A DNA stretch of 64,000 nt from Gari tellinella (GCA_922989275.2 OV277864.1:48607550-48671549); one strand, 5' to 3'; shown: positions 1 through 12,871, numbered from the stretch's first letter. Translations and numbers: made by a program. Notes: generated by a model from the letters alone, not told the origin.

Positions 1-563
1 ATGTCTTAACTGAGTATTTATTTTCGGTTTTCGGAAGACAATTTCAAAGCAGACTTTATTACGGGAGAATAATGATTTACACCGTGATTCAAACTGAGGC
101 CCAAAAAGAAGGTAAGTCCCCACATCTACGATTCTCTATATAAGTCCCATATTGGATCGATAATAAACAATAAAGAACCAACCAATCTACATTCTATTTA
201 GAAATAAAAACAGTGTCGAGATCAGTAGAAAAAGAATTCAATGGTTTTCATTACATTTTCATGTTCGGCAAAAGGACCTCATTGGCCCAGTGGATATGGT
301 ATTTCCAGTTTAAAAGAAGTTTAACGCAAATGCAATGCAATCAAATATTAAAATGACAGACTTTAGTAAATGTTTAGGATTTATTGTCGATTTAATTTTG
401 TTAACATTAATTTTCATGATTTGCAAATAAGATATTTTAATAAATATAATTGGGAAAAAAGCCCAATGTCTCATCTTGAATTTGGTACCAGTTTCATATG
501 TTTAGGACAAAAACTGACTGTGACATGGATGATTTTTCAGGTATTGGTCATCATAACAAAAAT

Positions 564-589
564 GGGGGGGGGGGGGGGGGGGGGGGGGG
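564..589. repeat. 26-base poly-G run
   Basis: An uninterrupted G homopolymer inside array copy 1. The matching position in copy 5 (about 2897-2908) has a shorter G run. Exact length is prone to sequencing error. Confidence 0.9.
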
Positions 590-2030
590 TTGCAATGGAA
601 ACGGTTAAAATACACATAGACTATTAGAGTTCATTTTTGAGTACATTTTGAGCGATTCTGGTTCAGTAGGGATTGGGGCACGGTAGACCCCATTGGCCTC
701 CATAGTAAAACGTTTTAGTCACTCTAGCTGAATGCGATGTTGCGTTATCCTGCTGTAAAATCATGACGTATTACTCTGGGGGCCAGTAGGGCCTACCGTG
801 CACCCCGTAGACTTTTTTCATGGGTACCAAAATGTGCAGAATGGTCTTCTAAATCAGAATCGCGAATGTACTAAAAAATAAACCCTTTTAGGCTATGTGT
901 ATTTTAACCGTTTCCATGGCACCCCCCCCCATTTTTGTTATGATTAGACGTAAATTTCCCAAGTGTGTGAATAATCAGTTACCATGGAAACAGTTTTAAT
1001 GTTACTTCCAGTTCATACTTTGGCCTCTTTTTAGATATCCTGCTTTCTGAGTATTTTGTCATCCATTTAAACTACATTTAAAGTTGTTTTCTGATATTTG
1101 TAAGATAAAAAAGTGGCAAATCTATGTTACTTCTATATTTTCTTTACTTTTTTAAGTTATCATTCATATTCATGAGTATGTAAATTAGGTTATTTCAAAA
1201 CATAAGCTGGAAATAAAAGCACAACTTGTCTTATCTTCAATTTGATACCAGTTTTATATATGTTTAAGACAAAAATCTTGTTGTGATATGGACGATTTTG
1301 CAGGTATGGGTCGTCATAACCCAAAAGTGTGGGATGACATCGAAACTCTTAAAATACAGTTATAACGTTAATTAAAGTTGTTATCGCCCTTAAAATAGAT
1401 ATTTTGTTTTATGGGGACTTTTCATCATTTTAAACTGCATTTGAAGTTATTTTCTAATATTTGTAGGATCAATAAGTGAAAATTTTAAGTTATTTCTATA
1501 TTTTCTTTACAATTTTAAATGTTCTCATTAATATTCATGAGTATGCAAATTAGGTAATTTCAAAGTGTAATCTGGAAATAAAACTACAATTTGTCTTATC
1601 TTCAATTTGGTACAAGATTTATATGTTTAAGACAAAAACTGGCTGAGATATGGACGATTTTGCAGGTATGTGCCATCATAACCCTTAATTGGGAAGTTCC
1701 CATGGAAACAATAAAATACTATTAAAACATTACATTTGAGAATAAATTTTGTCCTCAAATTAAATATTTTGTTTTCAATTTGGGGCGATCCCATGGATAA
1801 AATTAAAATACTATTAGAATGTTACTGAAAGATTAATTTTTTTCCTCAAGTTAAATACTTTATTATCTGAGGACTTTTTTATCTTTCAAAACTCCATTTG
1901 AAGTTGTTTACTGATATTTGAATGCTAAAAGTGAAACATTTAAGTTATTCTATATGTTTTCTAATATTTTTAATATGCTCATTAATATTCATGAGTATGC
2001 AAATTAGGTAATTTCAATGTATAAGTATGC

Positions 2031-2147
2031 AGCCGGTGAGAGATTTATGTAAGCGGTCCGGTGGTTCAGTCGGTAGAACACTTGCCCTGTAAGCAAGGGG
2101 TCCCGGGTTCGAGCCCCGGTCTGGCTGCATATTTTTCTCACCATGTT
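2031..2147 (+). mobile_element. tRNA-derived SINE, copy 1
   Basis: An RNA polymerase III split promoter is visible: A-box-like 'tggttcagtcgg' and B-box-like 'gggttcgagcccc'. The unit starts ggtgagagattta and ends with tttttctcacc, so its ends are short inverted repeats. The anticodon loop lacks the invariant T33 and the acceptor stem does not pair well, so this is a tRNA-derived retroposon rather than a working tRNA gene. Its reverse strand gives a spurious open frame. Confidence 0.7.
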
Positions 2148-2307
2148 AAATTTGGCGCCCAACGTAAATAACCCATAGGATAATATGTAACTCGCAGAGT
2201 GTACAGAAACTATAATAAGAAACTCGTGGAGTGTCTTAAAGTTAGAATTCGGGACGAATTCTTGTGTAGAGGGGGTGTGTGTAGCCGGGTTGAGTATATG
2301 ATTGAAT

Positions 2308-2421
2308 GGTGAGAGATTTATGTAAGCGGCCCGGTGGTTCAGTCGGTAGAACACTTGCCCTGTAAGCAAGGCGTCCCGGGTTCGATCCCCGGTCTGGCTG
2401 CATATTTTTCTCACCATGTTA
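2308..2421 (+). mobile_element. tRNA-derived SINE, copy 2
   Basis: Second copy of the same SINE ~275 bp downstream, nearly identical through the A box, B box (gggttcgatcccc) and the terminal tttttctcacc. Both sit inside one unit of the tandem array, which suggests a dimeric or nested insertion. Confidence 0.7.
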
Positions 2422-2960
2422 CAAGTATAAATTAAAATCACAATTTGTATTATCTTCAATTTGGTGCAATATTTATGTGTTTAGGACCAAAACTTACTGT
2501 GATAAGGGCGATTTTGCTGGTATTGGCCATTATAACCCAAAACTCGGGGGTTGTCAAGGAAACAATTATAATAAACAACTTTTAGTTAATGTTTGGTCCT
2601 CAAGTTAAATATTTTGTTTTCCGAGGATTTTGTCAATATTTTAAACTGCATTTAAAGTTGTTTGTAGGATAAAAAAGTGAAAAGTTTACGTTATTTCTTC
2701 ATTTTTGTCACCTTTTTTTAATTTGAACATTAAAATTCATGAATATGCAAATAAGATATTTAAGAGAAAATAATTGGAAGTAAAAGCCTTTTTTAAAAGT
2801 CTTACCTTTAATTTGGTACCAGTTTTATATGTTTGGGACATCAACTGGCTGTGATATGGATGATTTTTCAGATATGGGTAATCATAGCAAAAAAAAGGGG
2901 GGGGGGGGTTGCCATGGAAACGGTTAAAATACACAGAGCCTAAAAGAGTTTATTATTTAG

Positions 2961-3778
2961 TACATTCACGATTCTAATTCAGAAGACCCTTCTGCACAAA
3001 TTGAGTACCCATGAAAACAATCGTGGGGATGGGGTGGGGGTGAACGGTAGACCCTACTGGCCCCCAGAGTATAAGGGTGACGTAAATTTTCCCACAAATA
3101 TGACGTTGGTACCCAATTTTCGCGTATTTTAATTCATGTGTAGACAGTTTTTTTTCTAAGGCTAATATGAATCAATACATATGTATGCTTCACTGATAAT
3201 ACAAATATGGGCATTTGCACGGGCGGCACGTCGACGTCATTGTGTTGTTACATAACAAACAAACAAATATTAGCAGTGTATGTACCTATACAAGTCATAA
3301 GTTTGGTTAAATAACGAAAATCAGAAACTAAACCTAGTTGGAAACTATACTCATAGTTTACGAGTGGTGCGTTTTCATTACGTTTGAGTATATATAAATA
3401 TAAGTTCTTAAAGGTGTATAATGACTGTTGAGATTAAATCAAGCGATATCTGCCACTGATATATTCAGATATGCTAAAGGTGGTTGTTTAAATGATTCTT
3501 TAGGAGCTTTTTCTGTGTTACTGTTATCCTGGATCAAAAAGCCAGCTGTCCTATGAGCTCTGAATATCTCTTCCAATGAATTCCGGTCTGATTGTCTATT
3601 ATAAGGGTAGTCTGGTTGTCAATCAAAGATTTACGGTTTAGGTAGTTGTGTTGTCTATCAATGAATTTCGGTCTGTTTGTCTATCAAATATTTCCAGTTA
3701 ATAGGGTAATCTGGTTGTCTATTGAGGATTTTCCGGTTTAGGTAGTCGTGTAGTCAGTCAACAATTTTTAGTTAAAGG
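2961..3778. other. No recognisable feature
   Basis: AT-rich non-coding sequence. From about 3560 to 3760 phrases such as 'tttccggtttaggtagt' and 'gtctatca' recur in a degraded short tandem pattern. No open frame of note. Confidence 0.5.
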
Positions 3779-4029
3779 TACAGTGGAGAATCTGTTATTC
3801 TTTCCCGTTTAAACGCAAACGTACGCAAACGCAAAGCGCTAGAACGTACAAAAGAACAACTTTTGGACAATTCTGATATTTCATGTTTACCTTGGTGGCA
3901 AACAGTTTGGAGCCTGATCAGACGCCGGGTTACCCGGCGTCTGATCTGGCTCCAAACTGTTTGTAAAAGAAAAAATAGTTTTAGCGTAAACGCGTTTATC
4001 GGGAAAGAATAACAGATTCTCCACTGTAG
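3779..4029. mobile_element. Palindromic MITE with TIR ctacagtggagaatctg
   Basis: Long terminal inverted repeats: left acagtggagaatctgttatt, right aataacagattctccactgt, extending inward through the Ttt-ccCG-tttAAACGC region. The centre is a 65-bp hairpin (3899-3963) with CAAACAG/CTGTTTG ends. A close relative is at 45,793-46,046 and an inverted half copy at about 31,550-31,702. Its minus-strand open frame is an artefact of the hairpin. Confidence 0.75.
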
Positions 4030-4967
4030 TCTTTTTTGTCTATCAAAGATCATCGGTTGATGTAGTCTTGTTGCCTATCACCAATGTTCAGTTAGGGGTC
4101 TTTTTGCCTATCAACAGTGCATACTACATACTTTCTGGTTTACTTGTGGTATTAGTCAATGGCAGTCGCATGCATTAGTCCCAATCATCGCAAACATATC
4201 GTCTAATTCAAATTTGTTGTCAGCTATATAATTACAAACATATATTTCAGGCAAATAAAAAGTGTATAGAGCATAAGAAGTTATTCTTTCTCAATAAACA
4301 CATTTGTACTAAAACTTTGGTGCAGATTGGAGCCAGATCAGGCGTCGGTAACCCGGCGTTTGATTAGGCTCCAAACTATTTACCACTCAAAATGAAATAA
4401 GTCAACATTTCCAAAATTTTCATTAGAAATTGCCATATCGCGGCGTAACAAGGCGTCTGTTCAAGAGCAAAACTGTTTGACACTTGAATCGACATTTGTT
4501 CAGTCAAAACAACCCTAAAGCTGACTTTCATAATATTGCAGACGACACTTTCAATGCAGACGATATTTTGGCAGTAATAGGGTTAAAGCAGACGATAACC
4601 AATGGAAAGTTTCTTATGCTGTATTAGCCTCCATGATACTGTAACCGTGACCTTGCATGCACGATTAACCAGTTTAGATCATTATTAGGATCCAAACGTT
4701 TTGCCACTCGTATTTCGCTTTTCAAAAACTTGCTGTTCGTAATGACTTGCGGTAGAAATAATTGGACGAATCCCTGTGCATCCAATGGAGAGCACAAGGT
4801 GAACCTTTCTTTAAAGTTTTATTATTTACCTTATTTATTTTACATGGAAGAAGAAATAAGTTATTTCAAATTAAACAAATACTCTCTGTGGCTCTAATGG
4901 TGGTGTATATGGTCTTTGCTGTGATAGGAGAAAACACATGTGTCCGGACGAGCGACAAATACTGACC
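4030..4967. other. Decayed palindromic MITE remnants
   Basis: Degenerate hairpins related to the 65-bp cassette are seen near 4321-4383 (gattggagccagatcaggcg ... ggctccaaactatt) and 4436-4610 (phrases gcagacgacactttcaatgc and gcagacgatattttggcagt, shared with the TTAA MITEs). No gene is supported. Confidence 0.5.
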
Positions 4968-5040
4968 GGTCCGAGATCGAACTCGGGACCGCTTTGGCGC
5001 TTTCCACTGGGCTGTCTGGACACCCTTCCTTTATAATCAG
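4968..5040 (-). mobile_element. tRNA-like SINE head, minus strand
   Basis: On the reverse strand a B-box-like 'cgagttcgatctc' and an A-box-like 'agcccagtgga' lie in tRNA-like order and spacing. No clear tail or target duplication was found. Confidence 0.4.
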
Positions 5041-5055
5041 ACACCATACGATTCT

Positions 5056-5297
5056 GGGGCTCGTTCCATAAAACTTCGTACGACAAATATTGTCGTAAGT
5101 CAGATTTTAAAAGTCTCAATTATTATTTATTTCTTTATCTAATCCTGTCAAGTGACATCTTTTTTTAATCGTCTTGAAAAGACAATTCCAAAGAGGTGTC
5201 ACACGACAGGATTAGATAGAGAAATCATGAATTAAATGTATTTTAAAGTTTTGACTTACGACAACATTTGTCGTAAGAAGTTTTATGAAACGGGCTC
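5056..5297. mobile_element. MITE with cgtttcataaaac/gttttatgaaacg termini
   Basis: About 240 bp with imperfect terminal inverted repeats that extend into acgacaaatattgtcgtaag on the left and cttacgacaacatttgtcg on the right. The middle has an inverted pair (cgtcttgaaaagacaattcc). Relatives lie at 18,611-18,834, 32,208-32,409 and 46,548-46,752. Confidence 0.7.
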
Positions 5298-6530
5298 CTG
5301 ATCGGGAAATAAACTGATTGATATTTTTTGCTTTTCATGTTCCAGACAACAATGTTGAACCTCAAGTTAATTAGATAATGGTAAAATGTCTGCCTGGTCT
5401 AAGAACTGAAATACACATCGGTTTTCTGTCATTATACAAATATGTTAGATTATATGTGTAGTCTCAACAGAAGTAAACTACGTCTTACCTTTTTATCAAA
5501 GTTTTCCATCAAATTATATTTTAGAAATCAACAGAACCAGCTTATAAAGCAGATTTTAGTGCATCAATAATGTCAATAGCAAGTTTTGCTCGAGTGGACA
5601 CGGATACAGGAAATGATTAGGTATCCGCAGTATAGCGGTATTGTCACGTAACCAACCCCCTCAAGTATGCCTTACAAGAGTAATATATTTACCGAAGGAT
5701 GCAGAAAGCAAACAAAAACTTGAATAACGTGTTTGATGTTTAATAAAATTAGAATGACCAATATTTGGCTGCGGCTATCATTCACATATGTACAAGTAGC
5801 GGGTCACCTTAACAGTACATGGCGTACCCCAAAAATGCACAAATAGCGTCATCAAAGCCTTTAGCAAAGTTGGCAACACATAATGCCAATTGTTCAACAT
5901 AACACTTAGCAAAGGGGGCATCAAAACATGTCAATTTACAACCAAAGTTCCGATACAATGTTGGCAATCAACTGAAACTGGACTTCTGAGGCGACATGAT
6001 CATACAGAAGCCAGCCCAGGAAGGTACAAAATGATAATTTATAACATCTTGTTTTGAAACTGTCATCTTTTTGCATCCGCAATCCAGTTTATAACTTAAT
6101 TGGCACCGGAAGCGATACTAGCCAAAGCCAACCAAATCATGACCTGGTTGAACCATTCATATGGAACTGATAGCACAAACTAATAGTCCCACAGAATATC
6201 AAATAGCCGTCTGGCATTAATTCAGATTCGAAATGAAAGCCGCGCCGAATGGCAGTCTGAAGATCGTATGGAAGGCAAGTTGAAACTGGAACCAAGATAG
6301 GAAACACGAGCCGCCTGTAAAAATTAAAACAAGCAAGGCAGCAGCAATTGTACCAATTGTCAGGGTTATAACCCAATTACGCAGAGTCAAATAAAGAATA
6401 CAACAGATATAAAAAAAATGGTCTATCGCATATTCATGTTTAGATTGATTCAAAAGTACTGACTGAACCAAACCAAATGAGCCATGAAGGTCACACAATT
6501 CTGGTCTCAAAATGAAGACTGTGCTTAATC
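5298..6530. other. No supported gene
   Basis: A short hydrophobic open frame on the minus strand (6217-6510) and a second overlapping frame give protein-like stretches. They are interrupted by stops within about 100 codons and have no recognisable domain, so I do not call a gene. Confidence 0.4.
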
Positions 6531-6537
6531 AGGTAAA

Positions 6538-6647
6538 ACAAAAACACAAATTTGAATATAATGTCACATCAAATATAACAAAAATATAGGGTTAAATACA
6601 CAAATTCGATTATAATGTCACATCAAATGTCACAAAAATATAGGGTG
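6538..6647 (+). repeat. Direct repeat, ~64-bp period, two copies
   Basis: The phrase 'taatgtcacatcaaat' followed by 'acaaaaatatagggt' occurs twice, about 64 bp apart. Confidence 0.7.
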
Positions 6648-7119
6648 TGGAGGGTGGGTTTTTACCTAAAATTATGCCTTGTGATATTTGCAATCGCATG
6701 TAGGTCACTAAGATGTGCTTGCATTTACAATAACCTAACTGACCGACATGTAATCCGTAGTGCTAAGATGTGCACGAACATAACCATCATTAGAACGTCT
6801 AGCGAGACATCTATGATGTTTTGATTGTTGTAAAATTAGAATGTGTTTGTGTTTATCGTTATGTGTGCCAAGCTATTCTGCCACACCTTGAAATCTCAAA
6901 GTATAAAGAACCAGATGTGACCGTATCCAGTATAGAAATAGATCTATGCAATATTCAAAACGACAAAATCAAAGACATTAACTGACTGTTTACATTAAAT
7001 ATGTCGGTAGATCTATGTGTCTAACATCAACCGTTGTACAAAGATATCAAAAGGAGCTCCGTTAGGTAACGGTTATAAACCCCAATAGGGGGGCCAACAA
7101 AACGACCAAACTGGCCCCC

Positions 7120-8460
7120 AAATGAACCACATTACGTGAGCCAACGCATTAAATCACCACTGCATATGAACTTAAATAACAAATAATAAATTGAAGAAAA
7201 ACGGATTTTTACCTAACATTATGCCTTGTGATATTGCAATCGCATGTAGGTCACTAAGGTCAGCTTGTAAGAAAAGCTATATCCTAAGAATAACACGCCC
7301 CTCGGTAAAGGGTGGCTACAAACATTTTCATTCGGTAGCCGCTATTATATCCAAACAGTTTGGATCATGACCAGACGCCGTGTATCACGGCGTCTGATCA
7401 GTATCCAAACTGTTTGACACTCATCTTTATATTTCTCAAGTCAAAATACCTAAACTTTAAACTTGAAATACACAAGCAGACTACAACTTTTTAAAATTGA
7501 TGACGTCATGGCAGGGAAGGAGTTAATATTTGCATAGCGTTCTACCTTGTTTAGCTGTATAAATGGAGTGTGTGCGCTGAGCCGTGACTGCACTATTCTA
7601 TTTATAAAAGTTTCAACCATTTCAAGTTATGTGTAAATTAAGGTTGAAACTTTAACTTGATATTTAAAATAAGATTTTGAAACCTATATGTCATCGTGGT
7701 CGAGACAGTAGAGTAGTGTTTTACTGAGTAAGGTCACGAGTTCGATACCCAGTGGAGGCTTATTCAAGTTATCTTGTTTGGTTTTTTTATACTGCATACG
7801 ACGATTACCACAAGGAATAGTAATTGTTCAGTACCTAAATATTATAACGCAAAAATCACCCAAATGAACCACATTACGTGAGTAACCTAAGCGTTAACCA
7901 ACGCATTAAATCACAAATTGCATTCTTGTATGCATATGAACTCAAATAACAACGAATAAATAGAAGAAAAAACGGATTTTTTTACCTAAAATTATGCCTT
8001 GTGATATTGTGCAATCGCATGTAGGTCACTAAGGTCAGCTTGTAAGAAAAGCTATATCCTAAGAATAACACGCCCCTCGGTAAAGGGCGGCTACAAACAT
8101 ATTTATTCGGTAGCCGCTATTATATGCAAACAGTTTGGATCATGACCAGACGCCGCGTATCACGGCGTCTGATCAGGATCCAAACTGTTTGACACTCATC
8201 TTAATATTTCTTAAGTCAAAATACCTAAACTGTAAACTTAAAAAATACAAGCAGACGACAACTTTTTAAAATTGATGACGTCATGGCAGGGAAGGAGTTA
8301 ATAGTTGCATAGCATTCTATACCTTGTTTAGCTGTATAAATGGATTGTGTGCGCTGAGCCGTGACTGCACTTTTCTATTTATAGAAGTTGCAACCATTCC
8401 AAGGTATGGGTAAATTAAGGTTGAAACTTTAACTTGATATATAAAATAAGATTTTCAATA
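7120..8460 (+). repeat. Tandemly duplicated ~0.75-kb unit
   Basis: The block from about 7124 to 7680 is repeated from about 7861 to 8455 with ~95% identity by eye (landmarks: acctaaaattatgccttgtg, aacacgcccctcggtaaagg, gcgctgagccgtgactgcac). Each unit contains a 65-bp hairpin, at 7352-7416 and 8127-8191. A shorter piece (acctaaaattatgccttgtg, then aatcgcatgtaggtcactaag) is at about 6662-6712. Between the units, 7690-7765 has a B-box-like 'cgagttcgatacc' that may be a SINE head. No coding frame. Confidence 0.75.
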
Positions 8461-9603
8461 TTCATTCAGGGCTCCAGATAAGGGTGAGTGAAATGAACAA
8501 ATCCAGCATTTTCTCTCTCATTTAAGCACTGAATCCTATGATATTTCTACTCATTAGAGACGATTCTAATGAGTAGAGACACCGGGGATTAAAGAAATAA
8601 AGATTTTAGTTTTCGAAATGCTCTGTTTATCTGTGATTTCCCAGTATATGGGGAATTTTAGTAAACAGTTGGGCAAAAGGCACTGTGAGGATGGCGTTAT
8701 CATTTTCTGTTTAAAATTCAATTCAAATAAAATTTTATTAAAAGTCGGTGCATGTATAAGAGTTTAACATTAGCTATGTATAGCTATTTACCGATATATT
8801 GTAACATTACAACTAACATGAAAATTAAGGATATAATGATATTACATATACGATAATTATATTACATTACTAATTATATATTAAAGTTTAAAATCAAACA
8901 AATTGCCCAAGACTAAAACTGTGTGAAAGATGCTGATTTGGACCAGAGGCCTGATAATTGCCATAAAAACGTACCATGTAAAAGGCTGACAGACAAAAGA
9001 AACACAAAAGTATGACAGTAAATATTAATCCATGTATCAACTCAAATGGTATAATTGGTGCACTGGTCAGTAAGATTTCAGAAGACAAAATGAAACTAAG
9101 GCATTTAGTCTAACAGTCTATTTATCTTCTTCTATGCGGCAATTACTTCTGCGTATAAAGTTAATCAAATTAAAACAATTACACTAGATCTGCATTAACG
9201 GAGTAGAAAATGATACCTCCTATCTACTTGAAAATGTCAAAGTTTAATTTGAATGTGAGTGGCACAACAGTTTAAAACTGGTCAGACATCAGATACCCGA
9301 TGCTAGACCTTCCTTCATGCAATTGAATGATTGAATAATTGTTTTAACATAAACACGTTTATTAAATAAGACTAACGTCCTCCCCGTTGGAACATTAAAC
9401 ATGACACTCCTTGTTGACGCACGTACGATACTAAGTTACAAACAAAGAAGTCCCACTCTGAGGCCATTGTGGCAATCACTGTGTCTCAAAGGGTTTTCAC
9501 ACATCAGCAGTGTGCAGAATATTGTTAGACAACCCGTATAAATAAGTAAGCCTAGATCAGATGCCGAGTTGCACATCAGACGATCTGGATCTATTGTTTG
9601 TGT
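8461..9603. other. MITE half-copy and unassigned sequence
   Basis: 8468-8590 begins 'gggctccagataagggtgag' and resembles one end of the element at about 13,328-13,510. From 8600 to 9540 I see nothing recognisable. Around 9549-9592 is a decayed hairpin (tagatcagatgccgag ... gacgatctggatct). It lies where the 3' end of the TLR pseudogene should be. Confidence 0.5.
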
Positions 9604-11872
9604 TAAGAACCCTGGTCTAAAAGTCGTATCGCCTGTTGCTACACATGTTTTGTTGGTGTCTAGTAACACTTGAAGACGTCCATTTAATTGATCAATTACA
9701 CTGGTGACTACGAAGGTTTCATCTGCGCTACTGTTTGACAAGAATACCGGGTATGTGAAATACGATTGGTTTTGTATTTTTCAATTAAAGCCATTAAATG
9801 TATTTTCCTATTTGACATCCGTCTTTGACGAATACAAATCATATAGACAATGGCACCAATAATCAAAAGCAAAGACCCGACCGCACTACAAATGCCGATT
9901 ATAAGCGGCAGTTTACAGAGACGATCTATCTTAGACATGGCTTTGTGATATACAGAATTATTATCATTTCTTAGAGAACAAACACTGCTGAATTGTATTT
10001 GTTTAGTACTGATAATCCATCCTACAAATTCTTTGTTATCACATGAGCAGGTAAACGGATTTGATCGAATATCTATACTCAAACTTTGTCCAGAAGAGCT
10101 GTTGTTGAGGCCATGTTTAGTTCGCACATGGACCAGATGATCCATGACTATCCTGTCCTGAGCATCTAAAGTGTGTATTTTGTTGTGGTCAAGTCTTAAA
10201 ACTCTCAAATAATGTAAATGGTCTAGCTTAAAGGTCACCGATTCTATATTATTGTTTGACATATCAATAACCTGTATTTCATTCTTATTGATAAATAAAT
10301 TAAATGGTATATGGCGCAAAGAATTATGAGTTATATAAAATTCTACCATATTTGGGGGATAAAGATGTAGATGGTATTGATTTTATTTGATTTAAATGAT
10401 TGTGGGACACACCCAAGTATCCCAGTCGGCCTGAATGAGATGTGAGAGAGGAGTCAATATATTCGATACCGTTATGCGCCAAATTCAAATGTTGTAGGCT
10501 TATTTGGTGGTTTTCATTTTTTAAAAGCAAAACGTACCTAACGTTATATTATCTTGCGGTATCACTATAATCATGCATAACACTTGACCTATATTAGATA
10601 AAAAAAAATTACTCCGAACTCCATTTGGCATGACACCTTCAGCGTATATGGACGAAATATTTTGCAACGGTCGTTTTAAAGAGGGGGTATTGGATTCCGA
10701 AGTTAATATATTTGAGAGGTCTGCAAACGTATTCCAGAGCAAAGCATAACTTATATCTATGCTCCGTAAATTGTAAAAATGCTCACCGTGGTCATATAAA
10801 GCTTTCAATAGATTCACAGCCAATATTCCTCCCTCAGACACGTTGAACTCTGTGATTTGTGGAAGGCTTTCAGCAAATGCTTGCATGTGCATTGACCCAT
10901 ACTTCGTACCACTGAGGTCTAATCGACGGATGGGTTTATTTCGTAATGCGTAGAAGAACTCTTTTGAGAAATAAACAGAAGAGGTATACAAGCTTAACCG
11001 TCGCAGCGTAAGCTGTTGTAAAGACTGTAATATGTTTCCTTCTAGGGCAGCAGTCACACTCATAACACTTAGACTGAAACAGTCGCTGAGATCTAACCCT
11101 TTCAAATTGTCAAGTCCAACAAAAGCTTCCTCAGAAATGCTATCCAGACTGGGGCATGACATCTTAAGAACTTTGAGGGATGAAAAGTTTTTAAAAGTTG
11201 AGTTTTGAACATCGAGTCTTTCTTCTTTGTCCTCATTTTGTAACAGTGCGCATTGTATCGTCAAATTTTCAATATAAGTCCAGTTTGCTGTAGAAATAGC
11301 TGCACATTGCACTACCGGCGGTAGTGGTCCAATGGTTAACACCTTGGACTACGGTACCAGGGGTCGTGAGTTCGATCCCCCGCCGGACCAACGGTCTGAC
11401 TAGGGGATTTTTCTGAATCCCCGATGATGTACAGGAATGTTCTTGAGCAAGACATGTACCGCGAATTGCTCCTCTCCACCCAGGGGTTAAAATGGGTACC
11501 TGTGAAGGGTCTGAGTCGGTACTGCGGCTGCATTTGACTGCGCCATATGTTAGCAGTGCTCATAGGCAAGATGGCTCGATGATCAGGGGAGTATATGTAC
11601 AGTCGGACGAGCGGTCATTCGGACTGAGAGTAGACTTTAACTTGGTATATTGGTATATTTTATTACATTGCTTTTGCGTCTTGTCCTTCAATTCTATGAT
11701 CTCTACCGAATGAACCTGCTTTGGAACGAACTCTGGAACGAGTCCTACAAGTTATTACATGGGATCTTGTTGCACAATGAGATTGGTACACATTTTCTTT
11801 TACATTGGCCCCAAACGTCTGTATCAGCCACACAGCTTGCAAAACCTTAATGAACATGTTCCACTGTCGCAA
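9604..11872 (-). pseudogene. Toll-like receptor pseudogene (3' truncated, frameshifted, SINE-interrupted)
   Basis: On the minus strand the sequence matches the three intact TLR genes of this window along nearly their whole length: signal peptide region from ATG 11,872, leucine-rich repeats (about 11,310-10,000), a Cys-rich LRR C-terminal cap (about 10,060-9930), a transmembrane segment (about 9910-9830) and the start of the TIR domain with the TTFRPGF motif. It is broken in at least five ways. A small deletion near 11,745 shifts the frame after the first ~40 codons. A tRNA-like SINE lies at 11,311-11,664. Frameshifts occur near 10,525, 10,345 and 9750. Everything downstream of the TIR box-2 region, about 110 residues, has been replaced by unrelated sequence at about 9604. 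It cannot encode a receptor. Its ectodomain is closest to that of the 54,183-56,408 gene. Confidence 0.93.
11311..11664 (+). mobile_element. tRNA-derived SINE inserted in the TLR pseudogene
   Basis: An A-box-like 'tggtccaatgg' (11,324-11,334) and a B-box-like 'gagttcgatcc' (11,368-11,378) begin a ~350-bp insertion absent from the other TLR copies. The 7-mer acattgc flanks it at 11,304-11,310 and 11,665-11,671, consistent with a short target duplication. The reverse strand gives the spurious frame often seen in tRNA SINEs. Confidence 0.8.
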
Positions 11873-12871
11873 AATGTATCTGAAAAAATAAAAACACCCA
11901 GATGATTTCTTGTAGATAAAATGATCTTTATGTTTCTTAAACTGATTTTATGTCAATAATCAATTTTTATTACCCTTTGCACAAATATATTTTTGTTATA
12001 TTGCTAGATATGGTTATCAATCGCTCAAACAGTTGATAAAATAGAAGGGTTTTGAAAGTCCTATATACGTACTAATGAACTGAACTATTTCAATGTCTTA
12101 ATGCCGTCCTAATCCTTTCATGATCAAATTTATCGTTAGATTTATACCCCTTTACCGCCATATTGTCATCTGCTATATTCTTTCCTGCAATATCGATTCA
12201 AAATTAGATTAAAGGCAGTATAACTGACGTAATTTCAAAACAAGTGGCAAACACTTTGATCCTGGTTAGACGCCACGTAAGGATTACAACTGTTTGTAAA
12301 TGCACTTTATGACGTCATTGTTTACAAGTGAAAGGTTTAACCAGTTTAACACGTTCATTGCTATGCCAACATATCGCCTGCTTGCAAAATTACGTATGCC
12401 TTTTTCTAGAATTAATAAGTTTCGGTGCTTGAACTTAAGAAACGGTAATGTGGATGCTATTCAGGTCGGAACGTAATCAGACTCCGGGTAACGCGGCGTT
12501 TAATCTCGATCCAAATTGTTCGCAAATTTTAATATTTACATTCCCCTTGCACATTCCTTAAATAAACACTATGCTAGAATAGAGTTGTATCAGCTTATGA
12601 ATGCCGACTAAAAATCTAGTCTAAACTAGTTTTCCTTTACCCAGAATTCCGTGGTGTAGGCGTGGTTTAGCGCGGAATAATACTGACCCAGTTAAGACCT
12701 ATTTTCTAATTTATCACGGGAGAATTGAAACGTGACAGAGTAAATAAACACCACACACTCAACATGTGGAAAGATTTTGTTGCAATGCACAAATTAAAAT
12801 AATCAAAATTAATCTAAATCCATGCCCTATGGGATTTATATAATACTGAACACATGTATGTTGTTTGATGA
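11873..12871. other. Decayed TTAA MITEs, no gene
   Basis: About 12,108-12,337 is an old copy of the TTAACCCTTTCA-type MITE (cctttcatgatcaaatttat, ttgtcatctgc, then gacgtcattg near the far end). Hairpin remnants lie at about 12,242-12,300 and 12,465-12,520. The rest is unassigned. Confidence 0.5.

Larger units (their letters stand above)
406..2960. repeat. Diverged tandem array of a ~360-750 bp unit
   Basis: Five copies of the same block can be read by eye, starting near 406, 1167, 1532, 1988 and 2734. Each has a catgarTatgcaaattagg start, then 'ttcaatttggtaccag', 'atatgtttaggacaaaaact', 'gatatggaygattttgcagg', and ends near 'ccatggaaac'. Copies 1 and 5 carry an extra G-run and a longer tail. 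Copy 4 is split by two SINEs. There is no open frame across the units, so this is non-coding repeat. Bases 1-405 show nothing recognisable. Confidence 0.75.

Noticed and set aside
2053..2127. Functional tRNA gene
   Set aside because: The anticodon loop lacks T33, the acceptor arms pair poorly, and a second copy with the same tails shows it is a SINE. The heads at 11,320, 33,971 and 37,180 were rejected as tRNA genes for similar reasons.
2004..2459. 151-codon minus-strand frame
   Set aside because: It runs through two tRNA-derived SINEs. The repeated 'GDRTRD' phrase is the usual translation of a SINE B box.
6137..6510. Overlapping minus-strand frames with a hydrophobic segment, perhaps a membrane protein exon
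   Set aside because: Stops and frame changes occur within ~100 codons, no splice sites fit and no domain is recognisable.
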